Below are positions 36,900-47,007 of a DNA stretch of 64,000 nucleotides, piece after piece. The notes under the pieces were generated by a model. It ran no database searches and was not told the origin of the DNA. It worked only from the letters and a program-made list of their open reading frames with translations. The stretch is from Virgisporangium aurantiacum (lineage in GTDB: Bacteria; Actinomycetota; Actinomycetes; Mycobacteriales; Micromonosporaceae), in assembly GCF_016863635.1 (NCBI RefSeq), contig NZ_BOPG01000011.1, forward strand, positions 1 to 64,000, written 5' to 3'. Position 1 is the stretch's first letter. The number at the start of each line of letters is the position of its first letter. The position numbers and the translations under genes were made by a program.

Positions 36900-39800
36900 T
36901 CAGCAGGCGCACAACGTGGCGATCTCGGTGGCCGGCAGCGCGCCGGCGTACAGGCGGACGTCGTCGACGGCGCCCCGCCAGCTTTCGCCGTAGACCCCGC
37001 TGACGAGGTTGCGGCCGATCGTCATCGGGCCGGTCGAGGCGAACGGCTCCCCGGTGACGGCGCTCGCCTCCAGCAGGCCGTTGACGTAGAACCGGAGCGT
37101 GCCCGTCGACGCCTCCCACACCCCGGCCAGGTGGACCCACTCCCCCGCTTCCGCCGGGGTGGTCGAGTACAGCGTCGACCCGGGCGTGTCCGCGTCGCCC
37201 GGCACCGTCCGGAACAGCCACCGGTACGTGGTGCCGGTCCCGTAGTAGCCCAGCCGGGCCGCGTGCACGCGGGTGCCGGACTGGCTCACCGCGATCTGCG
37301 CCCCGGCGGCCGTGCTGTCCAGCGACACCCAGGCCGTCATGGTGAACGACTGGTCGGTGCGCACGACCGGCCCGGCCGTAGTGAGCGAGTCGGCGGCGGC
37401 GAGCCCGGCGGCGGAGAGTGGAAGGAAATCGCGGTCCTCGGCCCAGGCCACTCCGGCCGTTGGGGCCGCGGTGCGCGCGTACGCGGTCGCGTCGCTGCCG
37501 TCGCCGTCCAGCCGCCACCGGCCGACGAGGGTCGCGGCCATCGGCGCGGCCTCCCGGGCGGAGACGACGCGGTCCCAGACGCGCACCTGGGCGATCTCGC
37601 CGTTGAACGCGTCCGCCGTGGTGGCTCCGTACCTGACGTGCCCGATCGTGAGGAACCGGCTGCCGTTCCACGGGTTGGTCCGCGTCGCGGTGGCGGCGAG
37701 CGCCCCGTTGATGTAGAGCCGCATCTGGCTGCCCTGCGCGTCGTAGACGCCGATCAGGTGCGTCCATCGGGTCGGCGTCCCCGCCGGAGTGTTGGCCGAC
37801 GACAGCGGCCGGCTCGCGACGTCGGCGTCGGGCGCGGCGAAGGCCCAGCGGCCGTTGTTGTACTGCAGGAAGAACGCGTTGCCGGCCGTACCCGCCTGCC
37901 CGACCGCGGTCTGGAATGGGGCGCTCGCATTGTTCAGCCGCACCCACGCCGAGACGCTGAAGCTCCGGCTGGTGTCCACGACCGGGCCGGCGGTGGCCGC
38001 GGTCGAGGTCGACCCGTTGAACCGGACCGCGGTGGCGGCGGCCCTCGCCGGGCTGCCCACCTCCAGGCCGGCCACACCGGCGGTGCCGTTGGTCAGCGTG
38101 GCCGGGCGCTGGGTGCCGCGCTGGTTGGTGTCCGCGAGCGTGGTGGCTCCGGCCGCCTCGTTGAGCAACCAGACCCCGACCGGGCCGGTGGCCGGGCCCA
38201 CCCGGAACGTGTACGTCCTGAGCGGGCTGGCCCGCCCGGCCCCGTCGACGCTGACCACGTAGAGCGTCATGGGTCCGCCGGAGGTCGGATCGGCCCTGAT
38301 CGGTGGCGGAGTGAGGGGAAGCGTCGCCGAGGCCCCCGCGGCCACGCTCACCAGCGTGGTCGGCGGGTCGGCCCAGCCCCACTTGTAACCGGCCACATCG
38401 GACACTCCAGCCGCGGTGAAGGTGAAGTCGGCGCTGAGGCCGACCGCGCCGTAGGACTGGTCGAGGTTGGGCAGGTACACCGCCGAGGAGACACCGGGCG
38501 GGCTGCCCGGGCCGACGAGGTCCACCCCGAACTCGCAGTACGCGGACCACCCGGACTCGTCGACGCCGCTCACACCCGCGTGCGAGTACGGGTCGATCGC
38601 GTTCACCCGCCAGCGGTAGATCCCGTTGTGCGCAAGGGTGGTGTTGACCCGGAACTGAGCGGTGGCGCCGGTGCGCAGCGCGGTCTGCTGGCCGGAACCG
38701 AGCGCGACCCAGGCGGCGCCGTCGTAGCGCTGCCATTCGAACGAGGCGCGCAGGTCGGTCTCGTCGGCGTCGGGGTCGGTGACGAGCGCGCGCAGGGTCG
38801 GGTTGGCAGTGGAGACCAGCGGCCGACCGTTGCCCGTGCCGCAGCCGGCCCCGTCGGCGGAGAGGCTGCCCGGGACACCGGGCGCGGAGTTGTAGACGAC
38901 GACGAGCTTGGTCGCGGACGGCGAGAACTTCTTCCACCACGACTCGGTCGACTCGCCGCTGCCGTCGTTCTTGCGGGCCGACAGCACCAGGTGGTAGCTG
39001 CCCCAGTTCGCGTTCGCGGCTGCCTGCACGTCGGCCTTGAGGTTGCGGGAGAACTCCATCGGCAGGTCGGGCTGGTTCCCGCAGTCGTTGGCGCCCTTGT
39101 GCGCGTTGCCGCTGCGCTCGTCGATCCACACCTGCAGCGCGGGGCCGGCCCAGGCGAGCTTGCCCGCGCCGAAGCTCGCCGACCGGTACAGGTTCACCGG
39201 CGTGGCCGCGCACGACCACGAGTGGGTCAGCGTGGTCTGCAGCTTCGCGTCGAGGATCCGGGTGTGCCGCAACTGGTTCACGTCGAACCGGAACGCCGAC
39301 CGGTAGACCGCACCGCTGTCGGGGCTTCTGCCCACGCGCGCCACGGTCTGGTCGTTGTTCTCGTTGGCCGAGTTCGTGTAGCCCCACGCCCGGTAGCCCT
39401 TGGCGTAGGAGGGATCGATGAAGATCGGGAAACGCGCGGACGGGTCGGTGAGCATCGCGAGGTCGGGTTCGATGACGAGGTCGGCGCCCTCGACCCGGGT
39501 GCGCGGGGCGGCCCGCCGGGCCCGTTCGCCGGCCACGGCCACTGTGGAGCGCAGGTCGCCGGGGCCGGCGTCCCACATCAGCGCACCACCGGCGGTGGCG
39601 GCGACCGTTCCCGAACCGGTGACCGCTTCGAGGTCCCCGACGGCCGTCGGCCGCAGCCGCAGGTCGCCCCCGCTCATCCCGAAGCGCAGCGTCGCCAGCC
39701 GTGGATCGGTTGCCGCGGCCCGGTTCTTGACCACGACCACATGCGCGAATCCGTCCACAGTGGACCTCAGGACGAGGTCGACCCCGGGCAACACCTCGGC

Positions 39801-40277
39801 GTAGGTGGCGGTGTCGCCGGCCAGCGTCGGCGTGGGCAGGTTGCCCGGCCAGGTCAGCGCGAGCCGGCCGCGCCCCGTGCCGAGAACCGCCATCGGCCCG
39901 GTGCCACCCGCCGAGAATGCCACGTCGGCCGTCACCGCCGCCGGCCGGACCAGGTCGCCGGCCCGCCGCAGCGTGGTGTCGACGGCGGTCCAGGTCCCGT
40001 CGGACCGGCGCACCCTCACGGGTTCGACCGACTGCTCCAGGGTCCAGGTCCCGTCAGGGTTGACCAGCCGCCGCTCCCGCTCGGTGCGTAACGACTCGAC
40101 CTCGACCGCCACACCGGTCCGTCGCGCCTGCGTGGCCGCCTGGTCCGCGTCCTGGGCCGTCGCCTGCGGGGCCTCGGCCACCGGTTCCCGCGCCGCGGCC
40201 GGTGATGCGGGGACGGTCAACGTCGCGGCGGTGACGGCCAGAGCGGTCACCATGGCAAGGGCTGGTCTACGGCGCAT
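36900..40277 (-). CDS. Secreted LamG/DNRLRE-like protein, 1125 residues
   Basis: A signal peptide (LAMVTALAVTAATLTVPASP) is followed by a beta-rich N-terminal region. A DNRLRE-like module (about 290-450, with AWGYTNSANENNDQTVARVG and 'RSAFRFDV') and fibronectin-like strands come next. Two LamG/concanavalin-type domains are at the end, about 715-920 (VGVWLLNEAAGATTLAD ... FSVSAWVRL) and 925-1120 (LVGRWRLDGDGSDATAYA ... FTMTAWVSL). This is the usual companion of actinobacterial RHS proteins and lies 26 bp behind one here. AGGAGAG precedes the ATG. The gene ends with Cys-Ala-Cys. Confidence 0.88.
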   Translation of the reverse strand: MRRRPALAMVTALAVTAATLTVPASPAAAREPVAEAPQATAQDADQAATQARRTGVAVEVESLRTERERRLVNPDGTWTLEQSVEPVRVRRSDGTWTAVDTTLRRAGDLVRPAAVTADVAFSAGGTGPMAVLGTGRGRLALTWPGNLPTPTLAGDTATYAEVLPGVDLVLRSTVDGFAHVVVVKNRAAATDPRLATLRFGMSGGDLRLRPTAVGDLEAVTGSGTVAATAGGALMWDAGPGDLRSTVAVAGERARRAAPRTRVEGADLVIEPDLAMLTDPSARFPIFIDPSYAKGYRAWGYTNSANENNDQTVARVGRSPDSGAVYRSAFRFDVNQLRHTRILDAKLQTTLTHSWSCAATPVNLYRSASFGAGKLAWAGPALQVWIDERSGNAHKGANDCGNQPDLPMEFSRNLKADVQAAANANWGSYHLVLSARKNDGSGESTESWWKKFSPSATKLVVVYNSAPGVPGSLSADGAGCGTGNGRPLVSTANPTLRALVTDPDADETDLRASFEWQRYDGAAWVALGSGQQTALRTGATAQFRVNTTLAHNGIYRWRVNAIDPYSHAGVSGVDESGWSAYCEFGVDLVGPGSPPGVSSAVYLPNLDQSYGAVGLSADFTFTAAGVSDVAGYKWGWADPPTTLVSVAAGASATLPLTPPPIRADPTSGGPMTLYVVSVDGAGRASPLRTYTFRVGPATGPVGVWLLNEAAGATTLADTNQRGTQRPATLTNGTAGVAGLEVGSPARAAATAVRFNGSTSTAATAGPVVDTSRSFSVSAWVRLNNASAPFQTAVGQAGTAGNAFFLQYNNGRWAFAAPDADVASRPLSSANTPAGTPTRWTHLIGVYDAQGSQMRLYINGALAATATRTNPWNGSRFLTIGHVRYGATTADAFNGEIAQVRVWDRVVSAREAAPMAATLVGRWRLDGDGSDATAYARTAAPTAGVAWAEDRDFLPLSAAGLAAADSLTTAGPVVRTDQSFTMTAWVSLDSTAAGAQIAVSQSGTRVHAARLGYYGTGTTYRWLFRTVPGDADTPGSTLYSTTPAEAGEWVHLAGVWEASTGTLRFYVNGLLEASAVTGEPFASTGPMTIGRNLVSGVYGESWRGAVDDVRLYAGALPATEIATLCAC

Positions 40278-40303
40278 CGCGCTCTCCTGTCGAGAGTCTC
40301 ACG

Positions 40304-43300
40304 TCAGGGCCACCACTTCCGGTAGTAGTTCTTGATGAGCCAGCAGTTGACGGTGAGTCCGAAGACCGCTCCGGTAACGACACCCCCGGCGATCGGGTTC
40401 TTGGTGAGTAGTAGCGACACGACGATCGCCCCTGCATCGAAGATCAGCTTTTCGCCTTCGCTCAGGCCGCAGAACCAGTTCTGGAAGGCGTTGAACCCGT
40501 TGGCGGCCCAGATGATGACCTCGGTCTGCTTCTCGTTGACGTACTTCCAGGCCAGGACGCCCTTCTCGATCGCGTCGCCGAAGTAGTACTCGACGTTCGC
40601 TTTGAGGCACTCCGGGGTGCGCGTCACCAGGGGGTTGCAGATTCCGAACCCCTCACGCGCACCCGGCTCCCCGGGTTCGCCCGGCGCGCCGGCCCCCGGT
40701 CCGATCGGAAAGTTGAACGTCTCTCCCGCCGAGGACCTCGACGGACGCACCTTGCTCAGGCTGGGCTGGGGCTTCTTCTTGGACCGCTTGTACATGTCGG
40801 TCTGCTTGTAGCGTTCGAGTGCCGCCTTCGGCGCGCGCCTGATCACCTGGCGGTAGTCGATCTTCTGCCGCTTCTTCTTCTGGTTGTTGCTGACGCTCCT
40901 GGTCGGCTTCTTCGACTTGTGGTCGCTGACGCTGCTGTTGCCCGACTTCTTTTTCTTCTGCTGCGGATCGCCGACCGGGCTGAGGCCGTCGGGGTCGCTC
41001 ATCGTCACCGGGGTGCTGTTGGCGTACCCGTAGCCGTGCATCTGCTGCGGGTCCTCGTTGTCGACGAGCGGGTCGACCGCGGTGAACCGGCCGAGGCCCG
41101 GGTCGTACTCGCGGGCTCCCATGTGGACGGTGCCGGTCGGGTCGTTCGTGCCGCCGACGAATCCCCGGGTGGTGGGCCAGGCGGCGGCGGGGCCGCGCGC
41201 GGTACCGAACGGGGTCTGCCGGCGGATCGCCGCCGTCTGGTCGGGCGACGAGGTGACCGTGATCTGCGCGGTGCCCTGGTGGTCGTCGACCTGCCAGAAC
41301 AGCCCGGCGCCGGTGCGCACCGCGACGAGTTGGCCGGCGTGCCGGTAGAAGCGGACGCCGGTCGTGGCACCGCTCGTGGTGGCCCGCAGGTCCTGGTCGG
41401 GCAGGTACAGGGTCCGGCCGGCCGGGTCACGGGAGATGAGCCGGTTGCCGTCGGCGTCGTACACGAAACTGGTCTGGCTACTTCCCTCGGTGGCCTTGTC
41501 CAGGCGCCCCTCCGCGTCCCAGGTCGACGTCTGGGTGCCCGTCGGACCCGGACGGGTGAGTGTGCGCCCGGCGGCGTCGTAGGTGTAGTTGACCGTGCCG
41601 GCACCTGTCGTGGTCACCGTGCGCGTGGTGTGTGGCTGGTCGGCGCCCGCCTCCGGGTAGGTGTAGCTGCGCGTCGACGTCGACGTCGGGATCCGCTCGA
41701 CCGAACCGGTCCGGTTGCCCACCCGGTCGTAGGTGAACGAGTGCCAGTACGGTGCCGGTCCCGTCGGACCGCCGACCGACGGGGCGCCCGCGCAGTCGGT
41801 GGCCGCCGTCGTCCAGGCCTCGGTGAGCCGGCGCAGGGCGTCGTAGGCGAAGCACTGGTGGTCGCCCGCGGTCCGGTCGGAGATCCGGATGACGTTGCCG
41901 GCCGCGTCGTAGCGGTAGTTCAGGTCGGCCAGCACTGCCGGCGTCGCCTGCCGCGTGGTGGTCGCCGTGTCCAGGCGGCGGGTGCCGTCCTCGTAGAGGA
42001 ACAGCGTGTCGAGTGTCGACCCGCCGGCGTACCGGCGACCGACCATCGCCAGCTCACCGAACCGGGTGTAGCCGGTGCCGTCGACCAGGTACGCGTCGTC
42101 ACCGGTGGGCGACAGATTGGTCTGCAGCGTCTCCGGCATGCCTGCTGCGTTGTAGCCGTGGCTGAGCCGCTCCCCGGGCAGCCCACCGACGGCGGGCAGC
42201 ACGGTGGTGGCCGGGCTCCCGTCGGGCCTGTACGTGTAGCGGTAGGTGTAGGTTCCGGCCAGCGCGCCCTCACCGATCGGGATCGTGATCTCCCGGGCCT
42301 CCGGCCGGTAGGCGTCGTCATAGTCGGTGACGGCGTTGACGTACGCGTCGGTGCCGAGGTAGCGGATCGACCGGTCCAACTGGCCCTTGGCGAGCCGGTC
42401 GAACACCCACTCGGCGCGCTTGGCGCCGGTGACGGTGCCGTCGCGCATGCTCGTGCGGCGGCCCAACGCGTCGTAGGTGTACGCCACGGTCCTGCCGGTG
42501 CCGTCCGTTCGCGACACGACGTCGCCGACGTCGTTGTAGGTCGTCCTGGACTCGCCCGCGTCGGGATCGTCCACTGTGGTCTGTCGACCGCGCAGGTCGT
42601 ACGTGTAGCGCCAGACGTTGCCGACGGGGTCGGTGATCGACACCAACTGGTCCTTGGCGTTGTATCCGTAGGTCGTGTCGTTGTAGGTGCCGGTGCCGGT
42701 GTACTGGCGCAGCCGCGTCGTCCGGTCGCGCGCGTCGGTGAACGTCGAGGTGCGGATCCCGCCGGGCGGTGGCGTGGTGTCGGTGCGGTCACCGCCGTAG
42801 TCGTTGGTGGTGGCCCATTTCTCCACGTTGCGGCTGGCGAAGACCGACGCCCGGACCCGGTCGGCCCCGTCGTAGCGGGTGCGGGTCTGCGTCGGCACCT
42901 GCGCGTCGGGCACCGGCAGCAGGTAGGTGGTGCTCGGCGGCCCGTCCACGACCAGGCCCGAGTCCTCGCGGACGGTGCGCCCGGCCGCGTCGTAGAACGT
43001 GTCGGTGCGCACCCGCCCACCGCCCGGGCCGGCCTCCGACGACTGTGTCTGGCGCACCCGCAGCAGACCGTCGTAGTGGGTCACCTCGGTCGTGTACCCG
43101 CCGGACGCGTTCAGCGTGCTGGTGGTCACCGTGCTGGAGGTCCTGTTGTTCACCCGGTAGCCGTAGGTGCGGCTGGCCGTCGCGGACCGGGCCCGGCCGG
43201 GCAGCCACACCGCCGTGAGCCGGCCCAGGCCGTCGTAGGCCAGCTCGGTGCGTTTGCCGTTCGGATCGACCGTGAGCGTCGGGTGGCCCCACGCCGGGTC

Positions 43301-46300
43301 GAGCGTCGTCGTCGTGGTCCAGCCGTCGGGATTGACCGTCGAGCGGAGGTGGTTGACCTCCGTGATCCCGGTGACCGGTGCGCCCGCCGCCGGGGTGTAC
43401 GCCGTCGTCGTCAGGACGTTGCGCGGGTCCCATTCCTGCCGGACGCGGCCGTACTCGTCGTGCGTCGCCCGCGCGGTCGTCCGGTAGGTCGACGGCCACC
43501 CCGTCAGCTCCTCGATCATGCTCACCGCGCCCTTGGTCGGGGCGACCCCGCGGCCCTGCTGGTCGTAACCGGTGTAGGTGTCGTCGATGACGTCGGCCTC
43601 GGTGAGCCCGGTGCCGGTGGCCCTGGTGCAGTCGGTCGCCAGGGTCCGCTTCCGGCTCTCGTACTCGACCAGCCACGCCGGGAGGTTCCGGGCGTACGTG
43701 GTCAGCACGCACTGCTCGTCGCCGGGGGCCCGTTCGTCCCCGAGGTCCTCCTCCCGTACCGGCATGCCGTAGGCGTCGAACGTCGTCCGGGTCTGGGTCT
43801 GCCGGAAGCCCCGCCCGCCGTCGAGCGCGGTCCGCGTCCGGGTCACGCCGATGTCGACGTGCCGCGCGTACACCGTCGTCCCGCCGATGGTCCGCGACGC
43901 CGTCGGATCCGACCGCCACGGCTCCTGCACCGCCGCGGTGATCTCTCCACCCGACGGCCCGTCGTACACGATCTGCTCGCGGACCAGCCCGGCGTACTCG
44001 TCCTCGTCGGCGACGGTGGCCGCGCCACCCGCCGCCGGCAACGACACCGACCGCGTACCGCTCGGCAGCTTGTCGCCGTGCATCCCGCGGAAGTAGACCG
44101 TCTCGGTGCGGGTACGGGTGGAGCCCTCGCCACGCATCGTCCGCACCCGCCCGTAGCCGCGCCACACCGCCCAGGTCTTGTCCTCGTCGGCGATCAGCCC
44201 GTCGTCGTCGGTGTAGTGCCACGCCGGGTCGTCGAGGTAGTCGTACGTGGTGACCACGCCGGGCCCGCGTGCGTCGGACGGTAGCGCGAGGTCGGACTCG
44301 GTCACCGCCCGGACCACGTACTTGTTGAAATAGTCGGTGACGGGCTTGCTGGCGCCCGGTGGCTTCCAGTTCACCGGGTAGCAGCGCAGGGTGTTCGACT
44401 CCGGTGCCGTCGGCAGCCGCGTGCCGGTCGCACAGTCCTGCGGCCAGTACGTCACCGAGACCGACCCACCCGACTCGGTGTTGATGTGCGCCATCCGCCA
44501 CCAGTTCATCGCCGGCGCGTGGTCGGTTCCGTCGACCCGGTTCGGCAGCGCGGTCGGGACGAAGCTCATGTCGGGCAACGAGGTGCCGCCACCCGAGTGG
44601 GAGATCCGGTCGAGCCACAGGCCAGCGTGGTTACCGTCACCCGGGTTCGGGAAGCCGTGGGTCAGGGTCCACGACTCGACCTCGCGGTAGTTGGTACCCG
44701 AACCCGTCCAGACCCGGGTGGCCACCTTGGCCAGCCGCTTGGAGGTCCAGAACGTCGGGCTGCCGATCAGACAGGACGAGTCAGTGCACTCCAGGTCCCA
44801 CGGTGTGTCGGGCCACGCGTTGCGGTTGCCGCAGCTCTCCGTGCACCGGTCGCCCTCGGTCAGCTCGACCTGCATCGGTGCCGTTCCGTACGCGGTGTCG
44901 CTGCGCGCGCCGTAGTCGATCCGGTCCAGGAAACCGCCACGGACGTACTCGGTGAGGGTGGACCCGCTCATGTTCCGGGCGTACTTGTTGCCCTCCTTGG
45001 CGTACCAGAGCGCCATCGTGTTGCCGAACGGGTCCACGACGTAGTCGAGGTTCCATCGCCACGCCTGCTGGCACCAGCCCGGGGACACATTGCACGGCTC
45101 ACCGGACTGGTTGCCGTACACCGGCACGGTCCACACCGAGCCGGTCTCCGCCTTGTTCGTCTGCCAGCCCGGCAACCGGTTCCTGCCGAACCAGTACTGC
45201 ACGCCGTCGGTGTCGGTCACCACCCAGTGCTCACCGTTGTTGTCGCCGTTGACGATGCCGTCGCGCCGCTCGATCCGTAGCCCGTCCTCGGCCCGGGCAT
45301 GCCATTCGGTGTCCGATACCTTGATCAGCTCGGAGGAGTGGTCGCCCAGCGACAGGACCGCGTTGTCGGTCTTCCAGCACAGGTCACCGCTGTTCGTACC
45401 GGCGCTCGCCCCGTTGCCGCCGTCCTTGGCGCACGGCCGGTAGCGCCGCTCGATGAACCCCTGGCTGAACTCGAAGCCCTCCCCGATCCACGACGGCTGG
45501 TTGTTCGACGCGGCCATCCGCCCGTCGACGCTCGCGGACGCATAGTTCAGGGAGAGCCCCGGTTCTGGCCCGCCCAGTGACGGCGGAACCTTCATCGGAT
45601 ACGCCCACACGAAGGCGCCCGAGCCGCCGCCCACCGCCCAGGTCGACGACGCCGACAGCGGGGTGGCGGCATAGTCACCCGCCGAACCATCCGGTCCCGC
45701 CGCGAGCGCGATCAACGTGTCCTCGCCTGCGGTCAGGGGCAGGTCGGCCGAGACGACACCGGCGCGCATGTCGTTGCGGGAGGCCACCGGAACACGCCGG
45801 CATCCGGCCGCGTCCGGCGTCGAGAGCGCGCACTCCGGCAGGACATAGAGACCGAGCCGGGCCGACCAGTCGCCGCCGTAGGCATAGCGGAACGCCGAAT
45901 AGTCCACATCCAGATGCGCGTCACCTGTCGCGGCGGCCGTGCCGGTCGCGGCCGCACCGCCGGTCGGGCGGACCCGGAGCAGCACGCCGTCGACACCGGC
46001 GCTGCGGGCGGCCTTCTGATCGAGCGTCTCCACCCGCAACAGGGAGGACCCGGAGGCCTTCTCGGCGACACCCGCCGCCGGCCACACGGGCGCGGGCAAC
46101 GTGAACGGGCGGACCGCACTCGCGACCGGGCCGGGGCCGGCACCCGCCACCCGGGCCGGGACCGTCCCGTCCACCTGCGGGCGTGGCCGGTCCTGCGCGG
46201 CTGCCGCGACCGGATCGAGCACGGCGGCCACCGGCACGCCGAGCACCACCGCCACCGCCACACCGACGACCGTTCGGATGCGCCCGCGCGGCGCCCGGTT

Positions 46301-46363
46301 CCCGGCTGGTCGCGTCGACGCCACCAACCCCGCGACATCGGCCCACGGCCGCCTGCTTCCCAT
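40304..46363 (-). CDS. Secreted RHS/YD-repeat protein with variable C-terminal tip, 2019 residues
   Basis: ATG 46363 follows GAGG at 6-bp spacing. A signal peptide/anchor (TVVGVAVAVVLGVPVAAVLD) is followed by an actinobacterial RHS N-terminal region (GLSLNYASASVDGRMAASNN). Then come dozens of YD repeats such as YDGLGRLTAV, YDALGRRTSM and YDAAGRTLT, which form the RHS cocoon. The core ends at the hallmark DPDGLSP (about 40971-40991). The last about 220 residues are unlike the core: a Lys-rich linker (KKKKSGNSSVSDHKSKKPTR), then a tip with four Cys and a hydrophobic stretch (AGAIVVSLLLTKNPIAGGVV). The tip matches no toxin I recognise, and no small immunity-type gene follows. Confidence 0.92.
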   Translation of the reverse strand: MGSRRPWADVAGLVASTRPAGNRAPRGRIRTVVGVAVAVVLGVPVAAVLDPVAAAAQDRPRPQVDGTVPARVAGAGPGPVASAVRPFTLPAPVWPAAGVAEKASGSSLLRVETLDQKAARSAGVDGVLLRVRPTGGAAATGTAAATGDAHLDVDYSAFRYAYGGDWSARLGLYVLPECALSTPDAAGCRRVPVASRNDMRAGVVSADLPLTAGEDTLIALAAGPDGSAGDYAATPLSASSTWAVGGGSGAFVWAYPMKVPPSLGGPEPGLSLNYASASVDGRMAASNNQPSWIGEGFEFSQGFIERRYRPCAKDGGNGASAGTNSGDLCWKTDNAVLSLGDHSSELIKVSDTEWHARAEDGLRIERRDGIVNGDNNGEHWVVTDTDGVQYWFGRNRLPGWQTNKAETGSVWTVPVYGNQSGEPCNVSPGWCQQAWRWNLDYVVDPFGNTMALWYAKEGNKYARNMSGSTLTEYVRGGFLDRIDYGARSDTAYGTAPMQVELTEGDRCTESCGNRNAWPDTPWDLECTDSSCLIGSPTFWTSKRLAKVATRVWTGSGTNYREVESWTLTHGFPNPGDGNHAGLWLDRISHSGGGTSLPDMSFVPTALPNRVDGTDHAPAMNWWRMAHINTESGGSVSVTYWPQDCATGTRLPTAPESNTLRCYPVNWKPPGASKPVTDYFNKYVVRAVTESDLALPSDARGPGVVTTYDYLDDPAWHYTDDDGLIADEDKTWAVWRGYGRVRTMRGEGSTRTRTETVYFRGMHGDKLPSGTRSVSLPAAGGAATVADEDEYAGLVREQIVYDGPSGGEITAAVQEPWRSDPTASRTIGGTTVYARHVDIGVTRTRTALDGGRGFRQTQTRTTFDAYGMPVREEDLGDERAPGDEQCVLTTYARNLPAWLVEYESRKRTLATDCTRATGTGLTEADVIDDTYTGYDQQGRGVAPTKGAVSMIEELTGWPSTYRTTARATHDEYGRVRQEWDPRNVLTTTAYTPAAGAPVTGITEVNHLRSTVNPDGWTTTTTLDPAWGHPTLTVDPNGKRTELAYDGLGRLTAVWLPGRARSATASRTYGYRVNNRTSSTVTTSTLNASGGYTTEVTHYDGLLRVRQTQSSEAGPGGGRVRTDTFYDAAGRTVREDSGLVVDGPPSTTYLLPVPDAQVPTQTRTRYDGADRVRASVFASRNVEKWATTNDYGGDRTDTTPPPGGIRTSTFTDARDRTTRLRQYTGTGTYNDTTYGYNAKDQLVSITDPVGNVWRYTYDLRGRQTTVDDPDAGESRTTYNDVGDVVSRTDGTGRTVAYTYDALGRRTSMRDGTVTGAKRAEWVFDRLAKGQLDRSIRYLGTDAYVNAVTDYDDAYRPEAREITIPIGEGALAGTYTYRYTYRPDGSPATTVLPAVGGLPGERLSHGYNAAGMPETLQTNLSPTGDDAYLVDGTGYTRFGELAMVGRRYAGGSTLDTLFLYEDGTRRLDTATTTRQATPAVLADLNYRYDAAGNVIRISDRTAGDHQCFAYDALRRLTEAWTTAATDCAGAPSVGGPTGPAPYWHSFTYDRVGNRTGSVERIPTSTSTRSYTYPEAGADQPHTTRTVTTTGAGTVNYTYDAAGRTLTRPGPTGTQTSTWDAEGRLDKATEGSSQTSFVYDADGNRLISRDPAGRTLYLPDQDLRATTSGATTGVRFYRHAGQLVAVRTGAGLFWQVDDHQGTAQITVTSSPDQTAAIRRQTPFGTARGPAAAWPTTRGFVGGTNDPTGTVHMGAREYDPGLGRFTAVDPLVDNEDPQQMHGYGYANSTPVTMSDPDGLSPVGDPQQKKKKSGNSSVSDHKSKKPTRSVSNNQKKKRQKIDYRQVIRRAPKAALERYKQTDMYKRSKKKPQPSLSKVRPSRSSAGETFNFPIGPGAGAPGEPGEPGAREGFGICNPLVTRTPECLKANVEYYFGDAIEKGVLAWKYVNEKQTEVIIWAANGFNAFQNWFCGLSEGEKLIFDAGAIVVSLLLTKNPIAGGVVTGAVFGLTVNCWLIKNYYRKWWP

Positions 46364-46535
46364 GGCGCACCTCGCATTCGACCTCGCCCCGAAGCCAACC
46401 GTGCGGCGAAAGCTACGCAGCTTCGTCACAGGTTCATCATCTGTTGATCATCGATGCGCTCTCTGCGTTCGGGGACGCTCACTCCCGCGATGGCCGGATG
46501 CCGCGCGGGCGGGCCTGCGCGGCATCGGCGCAACT

Positions 46536-46912
46536 TCAGGGCTGATGGCACTTGGTGACCTTGGTGAGTCGTCGGTAGGCGAGTAGGGCGCAGCCGAGGT
46601 CGGCAAGGCTTGGAAATGCTCGGCTTTGCGTTCGTAGCGGCGGCCCGGTCGACGGTTGGGCTGGAGCCAGGACAGGCAGGCTTCGACGACCCAGCGGTGC
46701 CGGCCGAGGCGCTTGGAGCTCTCGACCGCCTTGCGGGCGATCCGCACGGCGATCCCGCGTCTGCGGACCTCCGCCCGCAGGGCCGGAACGTCGTAGGCCT
46801 TGTCCGCATGGAGTTTGGCGGGACGGTGCCGCGGCCCGCCCCGGCGGGAGCGGATCGGGGCGATCGAGTCCAGCAACGCCACCATGACCTGCGAGTCGTG
46901 GACGTTCGCAGC
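46536..46912 (-). pseudogene. IS5-family transposase remnant (C-terminal part, frameshifted)
   Basis: The minus strand encodes the C-terminal DDE part of an IS5-type transposase: DSQVMVALLDSIAPIRSRRG, LHADKAYDVPALRAEVRRRG, RHRWVVEACLSWLQPNRRPG and RYERKAEHF. The natural ending LADLGCALLAYRRL lies in another frame and stops at 46536-46538, so a one-base shift occurred near 46610. The N-terminal half is gone. It sits directly upstream of the RHS operon promoter region. Confidence 0.8.
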
Positions 46913-47007
46913 TGGCCGCCGCGGCGCGTGACCCGGTTCGCGACGCTGTGACCGGCGCCGCCACCCGGCGGACCGCCGATGCCCACACAGTCCGGGGGAA
47001 TCCAACG

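Noticed and set aside
37131..40091. 986-codon plus-strand open frame
   Set aside because: It is the antisense shadow of the LamG gene: Gly/Arg/Val-rich, no domains. Long antisense frames are expected at this GC content.
40919..44284. 1121-codon plus-strand open frame opposite the RHS gene
   Set aside because: Low-complexity Gly/Arg/Val composition without motifs, while the opposite strand encodes clear YD repeats.
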